Notes under the pieces: generated by a model
The model's database searches: none
Seen by the model: only the letters and a program-made list of their open reading frames with translations
Told to the model about the DNA's origin: nothing
Shown: one piece after another, positions 34,680 through 44,537 of the stretch
Layout: the number at the start of each line of letters is the position of its first letter
How positions within the stretch are numbered: position 1 is the first letter of the stretch
Assembly (NCBI GenBank): GCA_021372535.1
Contig: JAJFUH010000059.1
Coordinates: 1 to 64,000, forward strand
DNA from: a bacterium
Lineage (GTDB): Bacteria > Latescibacterota > Latescibacteria > Latescibacterales > Latescibacteraceae
DNA length: 64,000 nucleotides
Direction of reading: 5' to 3'
Translations under genes and position numbers: made by a program

Positions 34680-37600
34680 CTACTGTATCTCGATCACTCC
34701 GGAGCCGGGTGAAAGCTTCAGTTTCAATCCCGCTTTCTTGTCGTAGTTCCAATCCTTCGTAAGTTTCCCGTCGAGCCTGACCTGGCCGGGTTTGGCATCG
34801 AGCCTGAGGGTTACATCAGTACGTGCCGGGGCAGCGTAGACGATTCTTCCGGGCCTCACCACAACCGAGACCGGGGCGGTCGCGCTCAGGAGCGTTCCTG
34901 CGCCGGAAACGACCTTAGTCGCCCTCATGGCCTTGAATCCGTCGCTCAGGGTGGCATAAACAAGAGCGTCGGTGGTTATACCATCCGCGGAATATTGTTT
35001 TCCGGCGGTTGTATTGATCGAATATGCAACGTTACCCAGCGACAAGGTGACATGATCGCCGTATGACCGCTCGTTGAGACCGCCGACCACACCCGCATCA
35101 GTGGTCAACACATTCACGAAGGTCGTCGCTTCCTTCCCGAGGTCTGCCGAAAGCTGGAGGAAGCCACGGGTCTTCATGGTGACTGCATCCTCACGGCCAA
35201 ATTCGTAGATGGTCGGGGGACGTTTGAGAATTTCTGATGTATACCCTGCCGGAGAAACAGTGCGGATGGTGAGAGTTTTGTCTGCCCGTGTGATTGAGGC
35301 GTCCTTGCCGCTGACTGTGATATCCTCTTTGCGCGGGGCATGGAATCGCAGATTTATCTCGCGCGCATCGCCTGCGCCGACAGCCTCGTCGATGAGAACG
35401 ATCGTTCTCGGGGCGCAGTAGAGGATATTTCGCCGCAGGGTAGTCAGTTTCCCCCGGTAAATCGGATCGAGCCGTCCCGATACGAAAGCGCCGTCATCGA
35501 ACGTCATAAAATCCGTCACGGAGGCGGCGTTCGTCCATGCGGGCACATCGTCAAGCAGGTCCCCGTGACGCTGGCTTTCGGGGTTCCTGTCGACGAGAAT
35601 GCAATTGTGCCCCGCGGGTTGGATGACGAGCTTCTGGTACCATGGATCGTCATAATAATCGCTCCTGCCCACTTCGGTGAGGAAATTCTCGCCGCGATCG
35701 GAGAGATAGAACGCCCCCTGGTCGAAATGCTGATGGTTGAAAAAGGCCCCGCAGCGGAATACAACCATAAAATCCTCGTGCCCGAATCCGCTCCTTAAAA
35801 CCGCCGTGCCCGTATCCCTGAACAGAACCGAAGTCGGAAGTCCCTCCGGCCCCTGTGAAGGGACACTGTCATCCATGAGCAGAAGATCGACATCGCTCCT
35901 GCCCGGAGCGAGGTCGTAGAGCCATTTCAGGCGGGGGTCGTGATACCTAGAGATGAGATAGGAAAAGACAGACATGCTGGACAGGCGGTCGACCGTATCC
36001 CCGTAATCGTACAGTTCCTTCGTCGACGAATCCATCTGATAGAGGAGAAATTTATATGATTGAGCGAGTTTTTCGGGGAACTTTATACCGAATGTGTTGT
36101 CGAGGGCGGGCAAGGCGACATTGATGCAGTGCATCGCATGGTTGAGATAGGAATACCCCTCGCCGTAATCGCCGTCCCTGTCGATCGACTGTATGAGGGC
36201 ATTGAGCTTGAGGAGCATCCCGGTCATGTACGGCTCCATGTCCTCATCTTTGAAATCGTTCATGACCGCAAGCGCACAGAGCAGCCCGCCGCCGGTTACA
36301 TCGCCGATCCAGTTCGAGGTGTTCGATGAAACCCTGTTGTCGCGGACATACTCCTTGAAAACCTCGGTGACTCCCTTCGAATAGAGCGCATCGGCTACCT
36401 CGCGGCGCTCCTCCGGGGTAAAACGGGCGCACACCATGTCGAATCCGATAGCCAGGTCCGCCAGCTTCTGTCCGACCGGCCAGTAGGTGAACTGCCCCTG
36501 GTTCAGAATATGGGGATGAACGAAGCTCGGCCATTTCGCCATCATGAGGAGCGCGCGGCAGGCGGCATCTCCCGCTTCGGCGTCCCCCGAAATACCGTAT
36601 ACGATTCCGTTCGCCCGGATATAGGTGGACGGTGTGCTGATGGCCTGGATATATCCGCCGTAAGTCGGCAGCCAGTATATATCGTCATAGGCATCGAGGT
36701 TGTACTTGAATTCTTCCGGCTTGCGGGCGCCCCGGGTTCTGCTTGCATTCTGCTGGAGGCTTTCCCATATCTCGCGCATTCGCCCGGAGGAAGCCTTGTC
36801 CAGTATCTTCGGGGCGTCGCCGGGTTTCATGAGCAGGCGCGGATTGGTTTTCGGCGCATCGGCGCGCCTGACGAGAAACACGAGGTCCGTCGAGATGGTA
36901 TCGTCCTTCTTGTCCTTCGAGGATGCCTTGACCGTGACACGCCACATGCCCGATGTGATCCCGGTACCCGGTGTGAGCGGAATCGAAACCGACCAGTCGC
37001 TGTCCGTTTTCTTCATCCGGAAAGTGCCGGTAATTTCACCAGTAAGCGCCTGCGAGACTATGACCGCCGCCGAACCGACATTGAACGGCGGATTGCCGGA
37101 GATGGTAATCGACTCGCCCTCGGTGAAATGCTTCCCCGCTATGTATTCCGGCCACTCATCGAGCTTGTGAACGGCCGGGGAGCTGAATTTCCATGCGGAT
37201 TCGCGCATACCGTTTATTTTGACATCATCGACTCCGAAACGGAGGAGGTTTTCCGGGTCGGCGTTGGGACAGAACGCCATAAAGGCAACCGCCGCAAGCT
37301 TCTGCATGCTCCCTCCGGAGATGACATCGCTCATTTTGATGGCGCAGTCACGCCAGGTCGACCGTGCACTGAACGAAATCGTCCGCTCGACCATGGTCCC
37401 GTCGGCAAATCCGAAGCGAACCCGGACGCCGCCGATATCGCGGTTACTCTTAATAAAGCACTTGAACGTCAGAACGCTCGATGCATCGACATACAGATCG
37501 AGTTTTTTCCTGACGCCGAACATAGTGTCGATTTCGAAATTCGGGGTGATTTCCCGGTAAAGGGCTCTGTTCTGGGCTTTTTTGTCAGCATAGAGAGGTT

Positions 37601-37784
37601 TTACCCATATGGTCGGATCGTATGCAGTGTCCTGGGAAGGAGGATAGGACGACCATGCGCCCACAGAACCGTTTTCGAAATCGAATACGTACGTATACGG
37701 TTCGAGAACCGGAGCTGCCAATACCGGCGTCATACCTGACAACATACACAGAACAACCAGCACAGCAATAACCATGCGTTTCAT
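34680..37784 (-). CDS. Secreted heparinase II/III-like polysaccharide lyase
   Basis: A 1034-aa exported protein: signal MKRMVIAVLVVLCMLSGMTPVLA, N-terminal beta-sandwich (about 30-190) of carbohydrate-binding type, an (alpha/alpha) barrel (about 290-600) and a heparinase II/III-like domain with FNHQHFDQGAFYLSDRGENFLTEVGRSDYYDDPW and AGHNCILVDRN. The HQHFDQG and GHNC motifs are typical of alginate/heparin-type lyases. GGAGG lies 5 nt before the ATG at 37784; a long frame to 37934 overlaps acpS and is not real. No sulfatase or SusCD pair is adjacent, so substrate is open (uronate-rich polymers likely). Confidence 0.85.
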   Translation of the reverse strand: MKRMVIAVLVVLCMLSGMTPVLAAPVLEPYTYVFDFENGSVGAWSSYPPSQDTAYDPTIWVKPLYADKKAQNRALYREITPNFEIDTMFGVRKKLDLYVDASSVLTFKCFIKSNRDIGGVRVRFGFADGTMVERTISFSARSTWRDCAIKMSDVISGGSMQKLAAVAFMAFCPNADPENLLRFGVDDVKINGMRESAWKFSSPAVHKLDEWPEYIAGKHFTEGESITISGNPPFNVGSAAVIVSQALTGEITGTFRMKKTDSDWSVSIPLTPGTGITSGMWRVTVKASSKDKKDDTISTDLVFLVRRADAPKTNPRLLMKPGDAPKILDKASSGRMREIWESLQQNASRTRGARKPEEFKYNLDAYDDIYWLPTYGGYIQAISTPSTYIRANGIVYGISGDAEAGDAACRALLMMAKWPSFVHPHILNQGQFTYWPVGQKLADLAIGFDMVCARFTPEERREVADALYSKGVTEVFKEYVRDNRVSSNTSNWIGDVTGGGLLCALAVMNDFKDEDMEPYMTGMLLKLNALIQSIDRDGDYGEGYSYLNHAMHCINVALPALDNTFGIKFPEKLAQSYKFLLYQMDSSTKELYDYGDTVDRLSSMSVFSYLISRYHDPRLKWLYDLAPGRSDVDLLLMDDSVPSQGPEGLPTSVLFRDTGTAVLRSGFGHEDFMVVFRCGAFFNHQHFDQGAFYLSDRGENFLTEVGRSDYYDDPWYQKLVIQPAGHNCILVDRNPESQRHGDLLDDVPAWTNAASVTDFMTFDDGAFVSGRLDPIYRGKLTTLRRNILYCAPRTIVLIDEAVGAGDAREINLRFHAPRKEDITVSGKDASITRADKTLTIRTVSPAGYTSEILKRPPTIYEFGREDAVTMKTRGFLQLSADLGKEATTFVNVLTTDAGVVGGLNERSYGDHVTLSLGNVAYSINTTAGKQYSADGITTDALVYATLSDGFKAMRATKVVSGAGTLLSATAPVSVVVRPGRIVYAAPARTDVTLRLDAKPGQVRLDGKLTKDWNYDKKAGLKLKLSPGSGVIEIQ

Positions 37785-37819
37785 AGTACCTCCGTACAAG
37801 TTAAACAAGTGGTATACAA

Positions 37820-38203
37820 TCAAACCTGTTTTTCCAGAATAACTACCGCTGCCGAAATGCCGCTGTCGTGGGTAATGGTGACAAAGGCACGGCTGACACC
37901 GATGCTGTCCGCAATCTTCCTGGCTTTCCCGCAAAAGACAATCTCAGGGCGGCCACCGTTCCCCGTGACGACCTCAACCGCTGTGAATCCGCCGCATTCG
38001 TCCCATCCCCTGCCGAGAGCCTTGAACGCGGCCTCTTTTACGGCGAACCGGGCTGCCAGGCTTTCGTATGCGTTTTTCTTCGAGCGGCAGTATTCCAGCT
38101 CGGTGCAGGTGAATACACGGCGTGTAAACCGTTCACCATAACGCTCTATTGCCGACCTGATGCGGTCGGCTCTCAGTATGTCAATTCCGATACCTGCTAT
38201 CAT
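37820..38203 (-). CDS. acpS: Holo-[acyl-carrier-protein] synthase AcpS
   Basis: Transfers phosphopantetheine from coenzyme A to acyl carrier protein. Family signatures are GIGIDILRADRIR near the start and AARFAVKEAAFKALGRG in the middle, with the Mg-binding Asp and Glu in place. The 127-aa length is normal. It precedes the lyase gene by 36 bp on the same strand and is divergent from the heme cluster. Confidence 0.95.
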   Translation of the reverse strand: MIAGIGIDILRADRIRSAIERYGERFTRRVFTCTELEYCRSKKNAYESLAARFAVKEAAFKALGRGWDECGGFTAVEVVTGNGGRPEIVFCGKARKIADSIGVSRAFVTITHDSGISAAVVILEKQV

Positions 38204-38285
38204 ATTTTTCTCCGGTCAGCATGAAATATAACCTCATACCGGTTTTTTGCAAGATGAACCTGCATGGCCACAAAGCCGTAACACC

Positions 38286-38314
38286 TTGACAGAAAATCTT
38301 TCTCAAAGTATCTT
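38286..38314 (+). promoter_or_regulatory. Candidate promoter of the heme gene cluster
   Basis: A perfect -35 ttgaca (38286-38291), 17-bp spacer and tatctt (38309-38314). A leader of nearly 190 nt then precedes the first coding start. Downstream atacgt repeats (about 38318-38336) could be an operator. Confidence 0.5.
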
Positions 38315-38507
38315 TTATACGTTATAAAATATACGTGCATTTTGTAAGTTGATAAATATAAAAGAACTATATAATATCACCCCGGAACATCACCCTTTCT
38401 GTCCATATGATTTTACCGATTTTCACTCTTTCCTGGCGCATAAAGGAAAAATTCCGGGCACGTTCCTGTTTTTCAGGCATTTCAATAACAGCACCGGAAG
38501 CAACGGC

Positions 38508-39149
38508 ATGAATGAACATCCCCTGTATCCGATCTTTCTTCCGATCGGCGGAAGACCCTGTGTCATCGTGGGCGGTGGAGCGGTCGCCCTCAGAAAAGCC
38601 CGCGACCTCATCGAGACCGGAGCCGTGCTAACCGTGGTGGCGGAAAACCCGTCCGGCGGAATTACCGCTCTGTCGGAGCAGGGTATGTTCGTTCTGAAAA
38701 CAAAACGGTTCGAGCCGGACGATATCGATGGCGCATTCCTCGTATTCGCCGCCACGGACGATGAGGATGTCAATGCCGCGATTGCCGAAGCTGCGCGACG
38801 GAAACGGATTCTTGTCAACGTCGTAGATACCCCGGCGCTCTGTGATTTCTATTCCGGCGCGGTGGTCAGACGCGGCCCGCTGCGTATCGCGATATCTACC
38901 GGCGGACTGTGTCCGGGGCTGGCGGGGCATATCCGCTGCGAACTCGAGAAGCTGTTTCCTGAACGGTATGGCGATTTTATCGAGGCGATGGGTGAAATTA
39001 GAACGTATATTATATCCTGCGCCGATCTGACAGCCGAACGGAAAAACACGGCGCTCTCGTGGCTGGTGCGGGATGAAACACGCGCACTCTTTTTTTTATC
39101 GGGGAAAGAAGCAGTATGGGAGGAATTAAAAAAAGTCATTTCTTCATGA
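38508..39149 (+). CDS. Precorrin-2 dehydrogenase (SirC/CysG N-terminal type)
   Basis: Oxidises precorrin-2 to sirohydrochlorin with NAD+. A 213-aa protein starting MNEHPLYPIFLPIGGRPCVIVGGGAVALRKA (Rossmann GGGxVAxRK), then VFAATDDEDVNAAIAEAARR and IAISTGGLCPGLAGHIR, the latter matching the ISTxGxSPxLA block of CysG/Met8p. GGAAG lies 8 nt before the ATG at 38508; the frame is open to 38349 but with no support. It opens the heme cluster. In some homologues this domain also inserts iron, which may explain the missing ferrochelatase. Confidence 0.9.
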   Translation: MNEHPLYPIFLPIGGRPCVIVGGGAVALRKARDLIETGAVLTVVAENPSGGITALSEQGMFVLKTKRFEPDDIDGAFLVFAATDDEDVNAAIAEAARRKRILVNVVDTPALCDFYSGAVVRRGPLRIAISTGGLCPGLAGHIRCELEKLFPERYGDFIEAMGEIRTYIISCADLTAERKNTALSWLVRDETRALFFLSGKEAVWEELKKVISS

Positions 39150-40396
39150 CCGGTATTTCCCACAAAACCGCCGAGGTGGAGCTGCGCGAGAAAGTATCGA
39201 TCTCACCCGATTCGCTCGGTGCCGTTCTGAAGGGTTTGAAATCCATTCGGGGCGTCTCGGAATGCGTGGTGCTTTCCACCTGTAACAGGACCGAACTGTA
39301 CACGGTGCTCAGCGAACCGGTAAAAAAGGTACGCGGTCTTATCGAGCGGTACATTCTTTCGGTGACCGGCCAGGAGCCATCCATGTTGGACAGATTCTAC
39401 CGGTTCCAGGGGATGGAGGTCGTCGAACACCTCTTCATGGTGACATGCGGTCTCGACTCGATGATCATCGGCGAGCCGCAGATATTCGGACAGGTCAAAA
39501 ACGCCTACTCGGCCGCATGCGACCACCTGTGCACGGGCCCGGTGTTCAACCGCCTCTTTCACCATACTTTCAGGGTCGGCAAGCTCGCACGGAATACCAC
39601 ATCGATCGGCGAGGGAGCCGTCTCGGTAAGCTATGCGGCGGTCGAACTCGCACGAAAGGTTTTCGGCACGCTCGACGGCCGTTCGGTTCTTCTCGTAGGC
39701 GCCGGTAAAATCGGCGAGCTCTGCGCGCGGCAGCTCGTCAATTCCGGTGTGGAACGGCTGTACGTCTCGAACAGGACGGCGCTGCGGGCTGCCGATCTCG
39801 CCGGCAGAGTCGCCGGGGAGACAATACCGTTCGACAAGATCGCCCCGATGAGTTCTTCGGTCGATATCATACTCTCGTCGGTCGCAAGCTGCAGTCCGGT
39901 CATGAAAACGAGCGATTTTCTGACATACATGCAAGCCCGCAAAAACTCGCCGCTCTTTATCATCGACCTCGGAGTACCCCGCAATGTCGAGCCCGATGCC
40001 TCGGACACCGACCGTATCGTTCTCTATAACATAGATGACCTCGAGGATGTCATTTTCGGCAACCGTGACAAACGTAAAAGCGAGGCCGAAAAAGCAAAAA
40101 AACTGATCGTTAAAGAGGTCGAAGAATTTCGCTCATGGCTTTCGGAACGCACCGTTATCCCGGTAATCCAGCGTCTCCGCGAGCGGTGCGAATCTATCCG
40201 CCAGGAAGAACTCGACAAGGTCAGAAACCGTATAAATCCGGAAGCTTTTAAAACGCTCGATCTTGTCACACGGCGTGTTGTGAGAAAAATTCTTCACAAT
40301 CCCACCATAACCATGCGCGCCGCGGCATCGGAAAGCTCCCGGGAACGTCTCGTAAATTCCGTTCGCGAGCTCTTTATCGACGAAAAAAACGAATAA
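39116..40396 (+). CDS. hemA: Glutamyl-tRNA reductase
   Basis: First committed step of tetrapyrrole synthesis: glutamyl-tRNA to glutamate-1-semialdehyde. Key sequence: FFMTGISHKTAEVELREK, catalytic Cys56 in VLSTCNRTEL, MIIGEPQIFGQVK, then Rossmann VLLVGAGKIGELCA and the C-terminal dimerisation helix. The start at 39116 keeps the first beta strand and overlaps the previous gene by 34 nt; an ATG at 39146 would make an ATGA overlap but would lose the strand and has no ribosome site. At 426 aa it is typical. Confidence 0.96.
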   Translation: MGGIKKSHFFMTGISHKTAEVELREKVSISPDSLGAVLKGLKSIRGVSECVVLSTCNRTELYTVLSEPVKKVRGLIERYILSVTGQEPSMLDRFYRFQGMEVVEHLFMVTCGLDSMIIGEPQIFGQVKNAYSAACDHLCTGPVFNRLFHHTFRVGKLARNTTSIGEGAVSVSYAAVELARKVFGTLDGRSVLLVGAGKIGELCARQLVNSGVERLYVSNRTALRAADLAGRVAGETIPFDKIAPMSSSVDIILSSVASCSPVMKTSDFLTYMQARKNSPLFIIDLGVPRNVEPDASDTDRIVLYNIDDLEDVIFGNRDKRKSEAEKAKKLIVKEVEEFRSWLSERTVIPVIQRLRERCESIRQEELDKVRNRINPEAFKTLDLVTRRVVRKILHNPTITMRAAASESSRERLVNSVRELFIDEKNE

Positions 40397-40397
40397 A

Positions 40398-41327
40398 ATG
40401 TCCTGTCCAGCCATGAAGAGAATATCACTGGTACTCGGAACACGCGGAAGCACTCTTGCGCTTGCCCAGACGGAAACTGTCCGGGCGCGGCTCATGCTCA
40501 TGTTTCCGGAACTGAAAATCGAAACGCGTATCATTAAAACCGAAGGGGATATCGATCGCACCTCTCCGCTTTCGGACTTCGGCGGCCGCGGAGCGTTTGT
40601 GCGGAGTATAGAGAACGCCCTGCTCCTGCATAAGATTGACGCTGCTGTGCACAGCCTCAAGGACCTGCCGTCGAAACTTCCCGAAGGGCTCGTGCTCGGC
40701 GCGGCGCCTGAAAGGGCGGATTACCGCGATGTCCTGGTCTCTCCGGTCGGTCATACGCTCAAAACGCTTCCCTCCGGAAGTGTCATCGCCACTGGCAGTA
40801 TCAGGCGGAGGGTTCAGATTCGGGCTGTCCGCCCCGATGTCGTTTTTGCCGATATTCGGGGAAATATCGAAACACGGCTGAAAAAACCCGGCCATGAATC
40901 CGTCGATGCGGTCGTGCTTGCAGCCGCGGGACTCGAACGTCTCGGGCTTTCTTCGGCGGTCACGGAGTATCTGGACACCGAAACCGTCCTGCCCGCGCCG
41001 TGCCAGGGTGCGCTCGGCCTGGAATGCAGAGCGGATGACCCCGATGTCCTGTCGCTCCTGAATGCAATTGATGACCGCGATGTCCGCGCCTGCGTGGAGA
41101 CCGAGCGGGCGTTTATCGAAACCCTCGGCATGGGTTGCCATATGCCGGTGGGCGCGCTTGCCCGTTTCGAGGGCAGGGAGATTGTCTTCAGCGGTTTCGT
41201 CTCTCCCGCCGGACACGGGGATATGATGAGGGAAACTATTCACGCAACTCCCGAACAGGCGCAAACATCGGCGCGGGAGATGGCCGGAAGGTTACGCCGT
41301 GCGGTCGGTAATAACGGCAAAAAATAA
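40398..41327 (+). CDS. hemC: Hydroxymethylbilane synthase
   Basis: Polymerises four porphobilinogens. LGTRGSTLALAQTETVR, RRRVQIRAVRPD, RGNIETRLKK, LPAPCQGALGLECR, and the dipyrromethane-cofactor Cys247 in LGMGCHMPVG. The first ATG is 1 bp after the hemA stop; a second Met lies 15 nt in; neither has a clear ribosome site, so translation may be coupled. The following ~480 bp holds structured repeat copy B, then cobA-hemD. Confidence 0.96.
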   Translation: MSCPAMKRISLVLGTRGSTLALAQTETVRARLMLMFPELKIETRIIKTEGDIDRTSPLSDFGGRGAFVRSIENALLLHKIDAAVHSLKDLPSKLPEGLVLGAAPERADYRDVLVSPVGHTLKTLPSGSVIATGSIRRRVQIRAVRPDVVFADIRGNIETRLKKPGHESVDAVVLAAAGLERLGLSSAVTEYLDTETVLPAPCQGALGLECRADDPDVLSLLNAIDDRDVRACVETERAFIETLGMGCHMPVGALARFEGREIVFSGFVSPAGHGDMMRETIHATPEQAQTSAREMAGRLRRAVGNNGKK

Positions 41328-41393
41328 TCATTATAAGAGTGACCACTATAACGATAGAGTAAAATGGAAATCATTAAATTCTCTTGTGATCCC

Positions 41394-41646
41394 CAAATCC
41401 ATATCTGAATGTTGAATAACATTTTGATTATAAATAGAATCAAAAAATTGCCTGAGAATTTATTTTCCCGTTGAAAAGCCCCGCGGTCACAACCGGTTTT
41501 CGGAAAAAGAATGGGTGCTGTCCGAGCGAGCCGAAGGCTCGTGAGTTCACACATTCCCGAAAAACGGGCAGTGAACGGGGAATAAGGCTTTTCACGGGCA
41601 CCCTTTCCTTTGGATACTTTCCTTTGGGTGTGCAAAGGAAAGTATC
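41394..41646. repeat. Structured dispersed repeat, copy B (inside the heme cluster)
   Basis: Same layout as copy A: a related AT-rich block, inverted ends ccgttgaaaagcc (41468-41480) and ggcttttcacgg (41586-41597), an inner hairpin cgagcc-gaa-ggctcg (41527-41541), and a final hairpin with a perfect 14-bp stem gatactttcctttg (41613-41626) / caaaggaaagtatc (41633-41646). Compared with copy A one base pair is flipped and one added on both arms, so pairing is preserved. Confidence 0.85.
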
Positions 41647-41810
41647 ATCTTAAAAGTATTCTGAAAAATTATAGGGGCTTCAGAACAGCCAAATTCTCTG
41701 TTGAACTCCGTTTTCCGTTTATTTATTATCCATAATGCGGACAAGCAGTTGCCGGAGCGGATCGGGAACATATCAACCACATTTTTCCATGCAGTACAGG
41801 GGCTGTTTTC

Positions 41811-43316
41811 ATGGTTTATCTTGTAGGAGCAGGACCCGGCGATCCGGGACTCATCACGGTGAAAGCGATCGAGCTTCTCCGCCGGGCGGATGTCGTCCTC
41901 TACGACAGGCTTATCGATGCATCTCTTCTTTCCAATACAAAGGAAGGCTGCACACTCATCGATGTGGGGAAAAGCGCTGATAATCATACGAAAACCCAGG
42001 ATGAGATAGCGGATATGCTGGCCGATTTCGGAAAAAAGGGTCTCGAAACAGTCCGGCTCAAGGGAGGCGATCCGTTTCTATTCGGACGCGGCGGCGAGGA
42101 AGCCGAACGGCTTCGCAGGGAGGGCATCCCGTTCGAGATCGTCCCGGGAGTTTCGGCTCTCACTGCGGCCCCGGCATATGCCGGCATTCCCCTGACGCAC
42201 CGGAGTTTCGCCTCATCGGTAGGCATCGTCACGGGCCACGCCGCAAGCGGTAAACATGAAGACACGGTTCGCTGGAGCCACATAGCACAGGCGGTCGATA
42301 CCATCGTGGTGTTCATGGGGGTCGGCAACCTTGCCCATATCGCAGAGGAACTCAGGGCGGGCGGTCTTCCGGCGGATACTCCTGCCGCGCTCATCGAACA
42401 GGGCACAACGCCTTCCCAGAAAGTCGTAACCGGCAGCCTCGCGGATATTCATCTGAAAGCTGAGGAGCAGAACGTTTCCCCTCCCGCGCTCCTTGTTGTA
42501 GGAAAAACCGTCGCCCTTCACGAAACACTCGCGTGGTTCTGTCCTCATCCTCTCGCCGGTCTCAGGATCGGGATTACCCGGCCGCAACGGCAATCGAAGC
42601 AGTTTTCCGACAAGCTCCGTGAACTGGGAGCCGAACCGGTGCTCATGCCCGCCATCACAACGGTCGACACCATCGACACTCCCGAAGTTCTGGATGCGCT
42701 CGGAAAACTGCCCGTCTATGACGCCATCCTTTTTTTCAGCGTCAACGGAGTCGAATCGTTTTTCCGGGCGTTAAAGAACATGAATATGGATTCGGAGCTT
42801 CCGGCGGGGAAAATGATCGGCGCCATCGGGCCCGCGACCGCGCAGTCGCTCCTCGAACACGGCATATCGGCGGATGTGAAAGCCGAGGCATATATCGCCG
42901 AGGGGCTCCTCGATGCGATATGTGAACACACCGACCCGGCGGCGAAACATTTTCTGCTCGTCCGTTCCGACAGGGGCAGGAGCTATGTCCCCGACGGGCT
43001 CAGGAGCAGAGGCGCAACCGTCGATGAGGTGACATTTTATTCCACACAGCCGGAGCGCATGGATACGGCGGTTCTCGACCGTGTGCGAAAGGGCGGGATA
43101 GACATTGTGACGTTTACGAGCGCATCGACTGTGGATGGCTTTTTCGATAATATTTCCCCGGACGAGCTGCCCGGAAACGTTATCCTCGCAAGCATCGGTC
43201 CAGAAACGACGAAAGCCATCGGGCGCTATGGTCTTGAACCCGCTGTCTGCGCCTCCGAATACACAACCGACGGGCTTATAAAAGCGCTCTGCGATGCACG
43301 CGGAAGGGAGACATGA
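41811..43316 (+). CDS. CobA-HemD fusion: uroporphyrinogen-III C-methyltransferase / uroporphyrinogen-III synthase
   Basis: A 501-aa bifunctional enzyme. Residues 1-~240 are the SAM-dependent methyltransferase (MVYLVGAGPGDPGLITVKAIELL, RLKGGDPFLFGRGGEE, GIPLTHR) making precorrin-2. Residues ~250-501 are uroporphyrinogen-III synthase (GLRIGITRPQRQSKQFSDKLRELGAEP, FFSVNGVESF, VTFTSASTVDGFF). The fusion channels substrate straight toward siroheme. A weak purine tract precedes the ATG. It overlaps the far end of ahbC's possible upstream frame and comes 165 bp after repeat copy B. Confidence 0.95.
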   Translation: MVYLVGAGPGDPGLITVKAIELLRRADVVLYDRLIDASLLSNTKEGCTLIDVGKSADNHTKTQDEIADMLADFGKKGLETVRLKGGDPFLFGRGGEEAERLRREGIPFEIVPGVSALTAAPAYAGIPLTHRSFASSVGIVTGHAASGKHEDTVRWSHIAQAVDTIVVFMGVGNLAHIAEELRAGGLPADTPAALIEQGTTPSQKVVTGSLADIHLKAEEQNVSPPALLVVGKTVALHETLAWFCPHPLAGLRIGITRPQRQSKQFSDKLRELGAEPVLMPAITTVDTIDTPEVLDALGKLPVYDAILFFSVNGVESFFRALKNMNMDSELPAGKMIGAIGPATAQSLLEHGISADVKAEAYIAEGLLDAICEHTDPAAKHFLLVRSDRGRSYVPDGLRSRGATVDEVTFYSTQPERMDTAVLDRVRKGGIDIVTFTSASTVDGFFDNISPDELPGNVILASIGPETTKAIGRYGLEPAVCASEYTTDGLIKALCDARGRET

Positions 43317-43320
43317 ACCG

Positions 43321-44505
43321 GTGGTCGGTATTTCCAAGCTGTACTGCGACTCGATAGAACCTTCGGATGTGCTCCGGTATGGACGGCGCTCTTCAGAGCT
43401 GCCTTCCCACCTTCTCCAGTTTTCCGAGGACAAGCGGCCCGTCGTGATCATGAATATAACGAGGCGCTGCAACCTGAAGTGCGTTCACTGCTACGCGGGC
43501 GCGAACGATGCCAGGCCCTCCGGGGAAATGACAACCGATGAACTCATGCGTGTTATCGACGATCTGGCGAAATTCGGTTCCCCGGTCGTCCTGTTTTCCG
43601 GCGGCGAGCCGCTCATGCATCCCGATCTTGCGCTCCTTGCCGGACATGCAGTCAAATCGGGCATGCGGGCGGTTATCTCAACGAACGGGACGCTCATAAC
43701 TCCGGAAAAAGCCCACGCACTCGCCGATGTCGGTCTTTCGTATGTCGGAGTCAGTCTGGACGGCGGCCCTGCGGTTCACGATTCCTTCCGGGGCGTTCAA
43801 GGCTCGTTCGACAGAGCCATCCAAGGACTTCGGAATGCCCGCGAGGCAGGCATAAAAACGGGCCTCCGCTTCACTATAACCCATCGTAATGTGAGCGAAA
43901 TTCCCGCAGTGTTTGCCCTGCTCGAACAGGAAGGTATCCCCCGCATCTGTTTTTACCATCTTGTGTACACGGGAAGAGGTAAAGGACTCCTCGACGAGGC
44001 GCTTTCCCATGAAAGCACCCGCGCCGTCGTGGACACGATCATCGACCGGACAGCGGAACTCCACCGTCACGGCAGGAAAATCGAGGTTCTGACCGTTGAC
44101 AATCACTGTGACGGCCCCTATCTGTATCTCCGACTTACCCGTGAAAATCCGCCTCGGGCGGAACAGGTGCTCGAACTCCTCAGGTTCAACGGCGGGAACA
44201 GTTCGGGCGTGGGAGTGTCGTCCATCGGATGGGACGGTTCCGTTCACCCCGATCAGTTCTGGCGTCACCATATTCTCGGAAATGTGCGCGACCATTCATT
44301 CGGCGAGATATGGACGGACAGGAACAACGATTTCCTCATGAAACTCAAGGACAAAAAGCGCCATGTCACGGGGAGATGCGCGCAATGCCGCTTTCTGGAT
44401 GTGTGCGGAGGCAACTTCCGCGCGCGCGCCGAGGCGGTGACCGGAGATATCTGGGCGCCCGATCCGGCCTGCTATCTCACCGACAGCGAAATCGGAATCG
44501 AATAA
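43321..44505 (+). CDS. ahbC: AhbC-like radical SAM/SPASM protein (didecarboxysiroheme to iron-coproporphyrin III)
   Basis: Radical SAM enzyme. VVGISKLYCDSIEPSDVLRYG is typical of AhbC/NirJ1 N-termini, the [4Fe-4S] motif is CNLKCVHC, and the C-terminal SPASM cluster has CAQCRFLDVCGGNFRARAEA. A GTG at 43321 with GGGAG upstream is the best start; an ATG at 43294 would overlap cobA-hemD. It removes the acetate side chains in the alternative heme path. NirJ is an alternative by similarity, but no other heme d1 genes are present. Confidence 0.85.
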   Translation: MVGISKLYCDSIEPSDVLRYGRRSSELPSHLLQFSEDKRPVVIMNITRRCNLKCVHCYAGANDARPSGEMTTDELMRVIDDLAKFGSPVVLFSGGEPLMHPDLALLAGHAVKSGMRAVISTNGTLITPEKAHALADVGLSYVGVSLDGGPAVHDSFRGVQGSFDRAIQGLRNAREAGIKTGLRFTITHRNVSEIPAVFALLEQEGIPRICFYHLVYTGRGKGLLDEALSHESTRAVVDTIIDRTAELHRHGRKIEVLTVDNHCDGPYLYLRLTRENPPRAEQVLELLRFNGGNSSGVGVSSIGWDGSVHPDQFWRHHILGNVRDHSFGEIWTDRNNDFLMKLKDKKRHVTGRCAQCRFLDVCGGNFRARAEAVTGDIWAPDPACYLTDSEIGIE

Positions 44506-44537
44506 CATTACGGGGAAATAATACCAACAACCCTCTG

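Noticed and set aside
37785-37934. Upstream extension of the lyase gene overlapping acpS
   Set aside because: It lacks a signal peptide and overlaps acpS; the ATG at 37784 with GGAGG and a signal peptide is better.
41430-41650. Short proteins read from the repeats on both strands (MCELT.LRLARTAPILFPKTGC. on the minus strand)
   Set aside because: All three repeat copies share almost the same DNA, so the shared reading frame is not independent evidence, and no ribosome site is consistent. The hairpin structure explains the conservation better.
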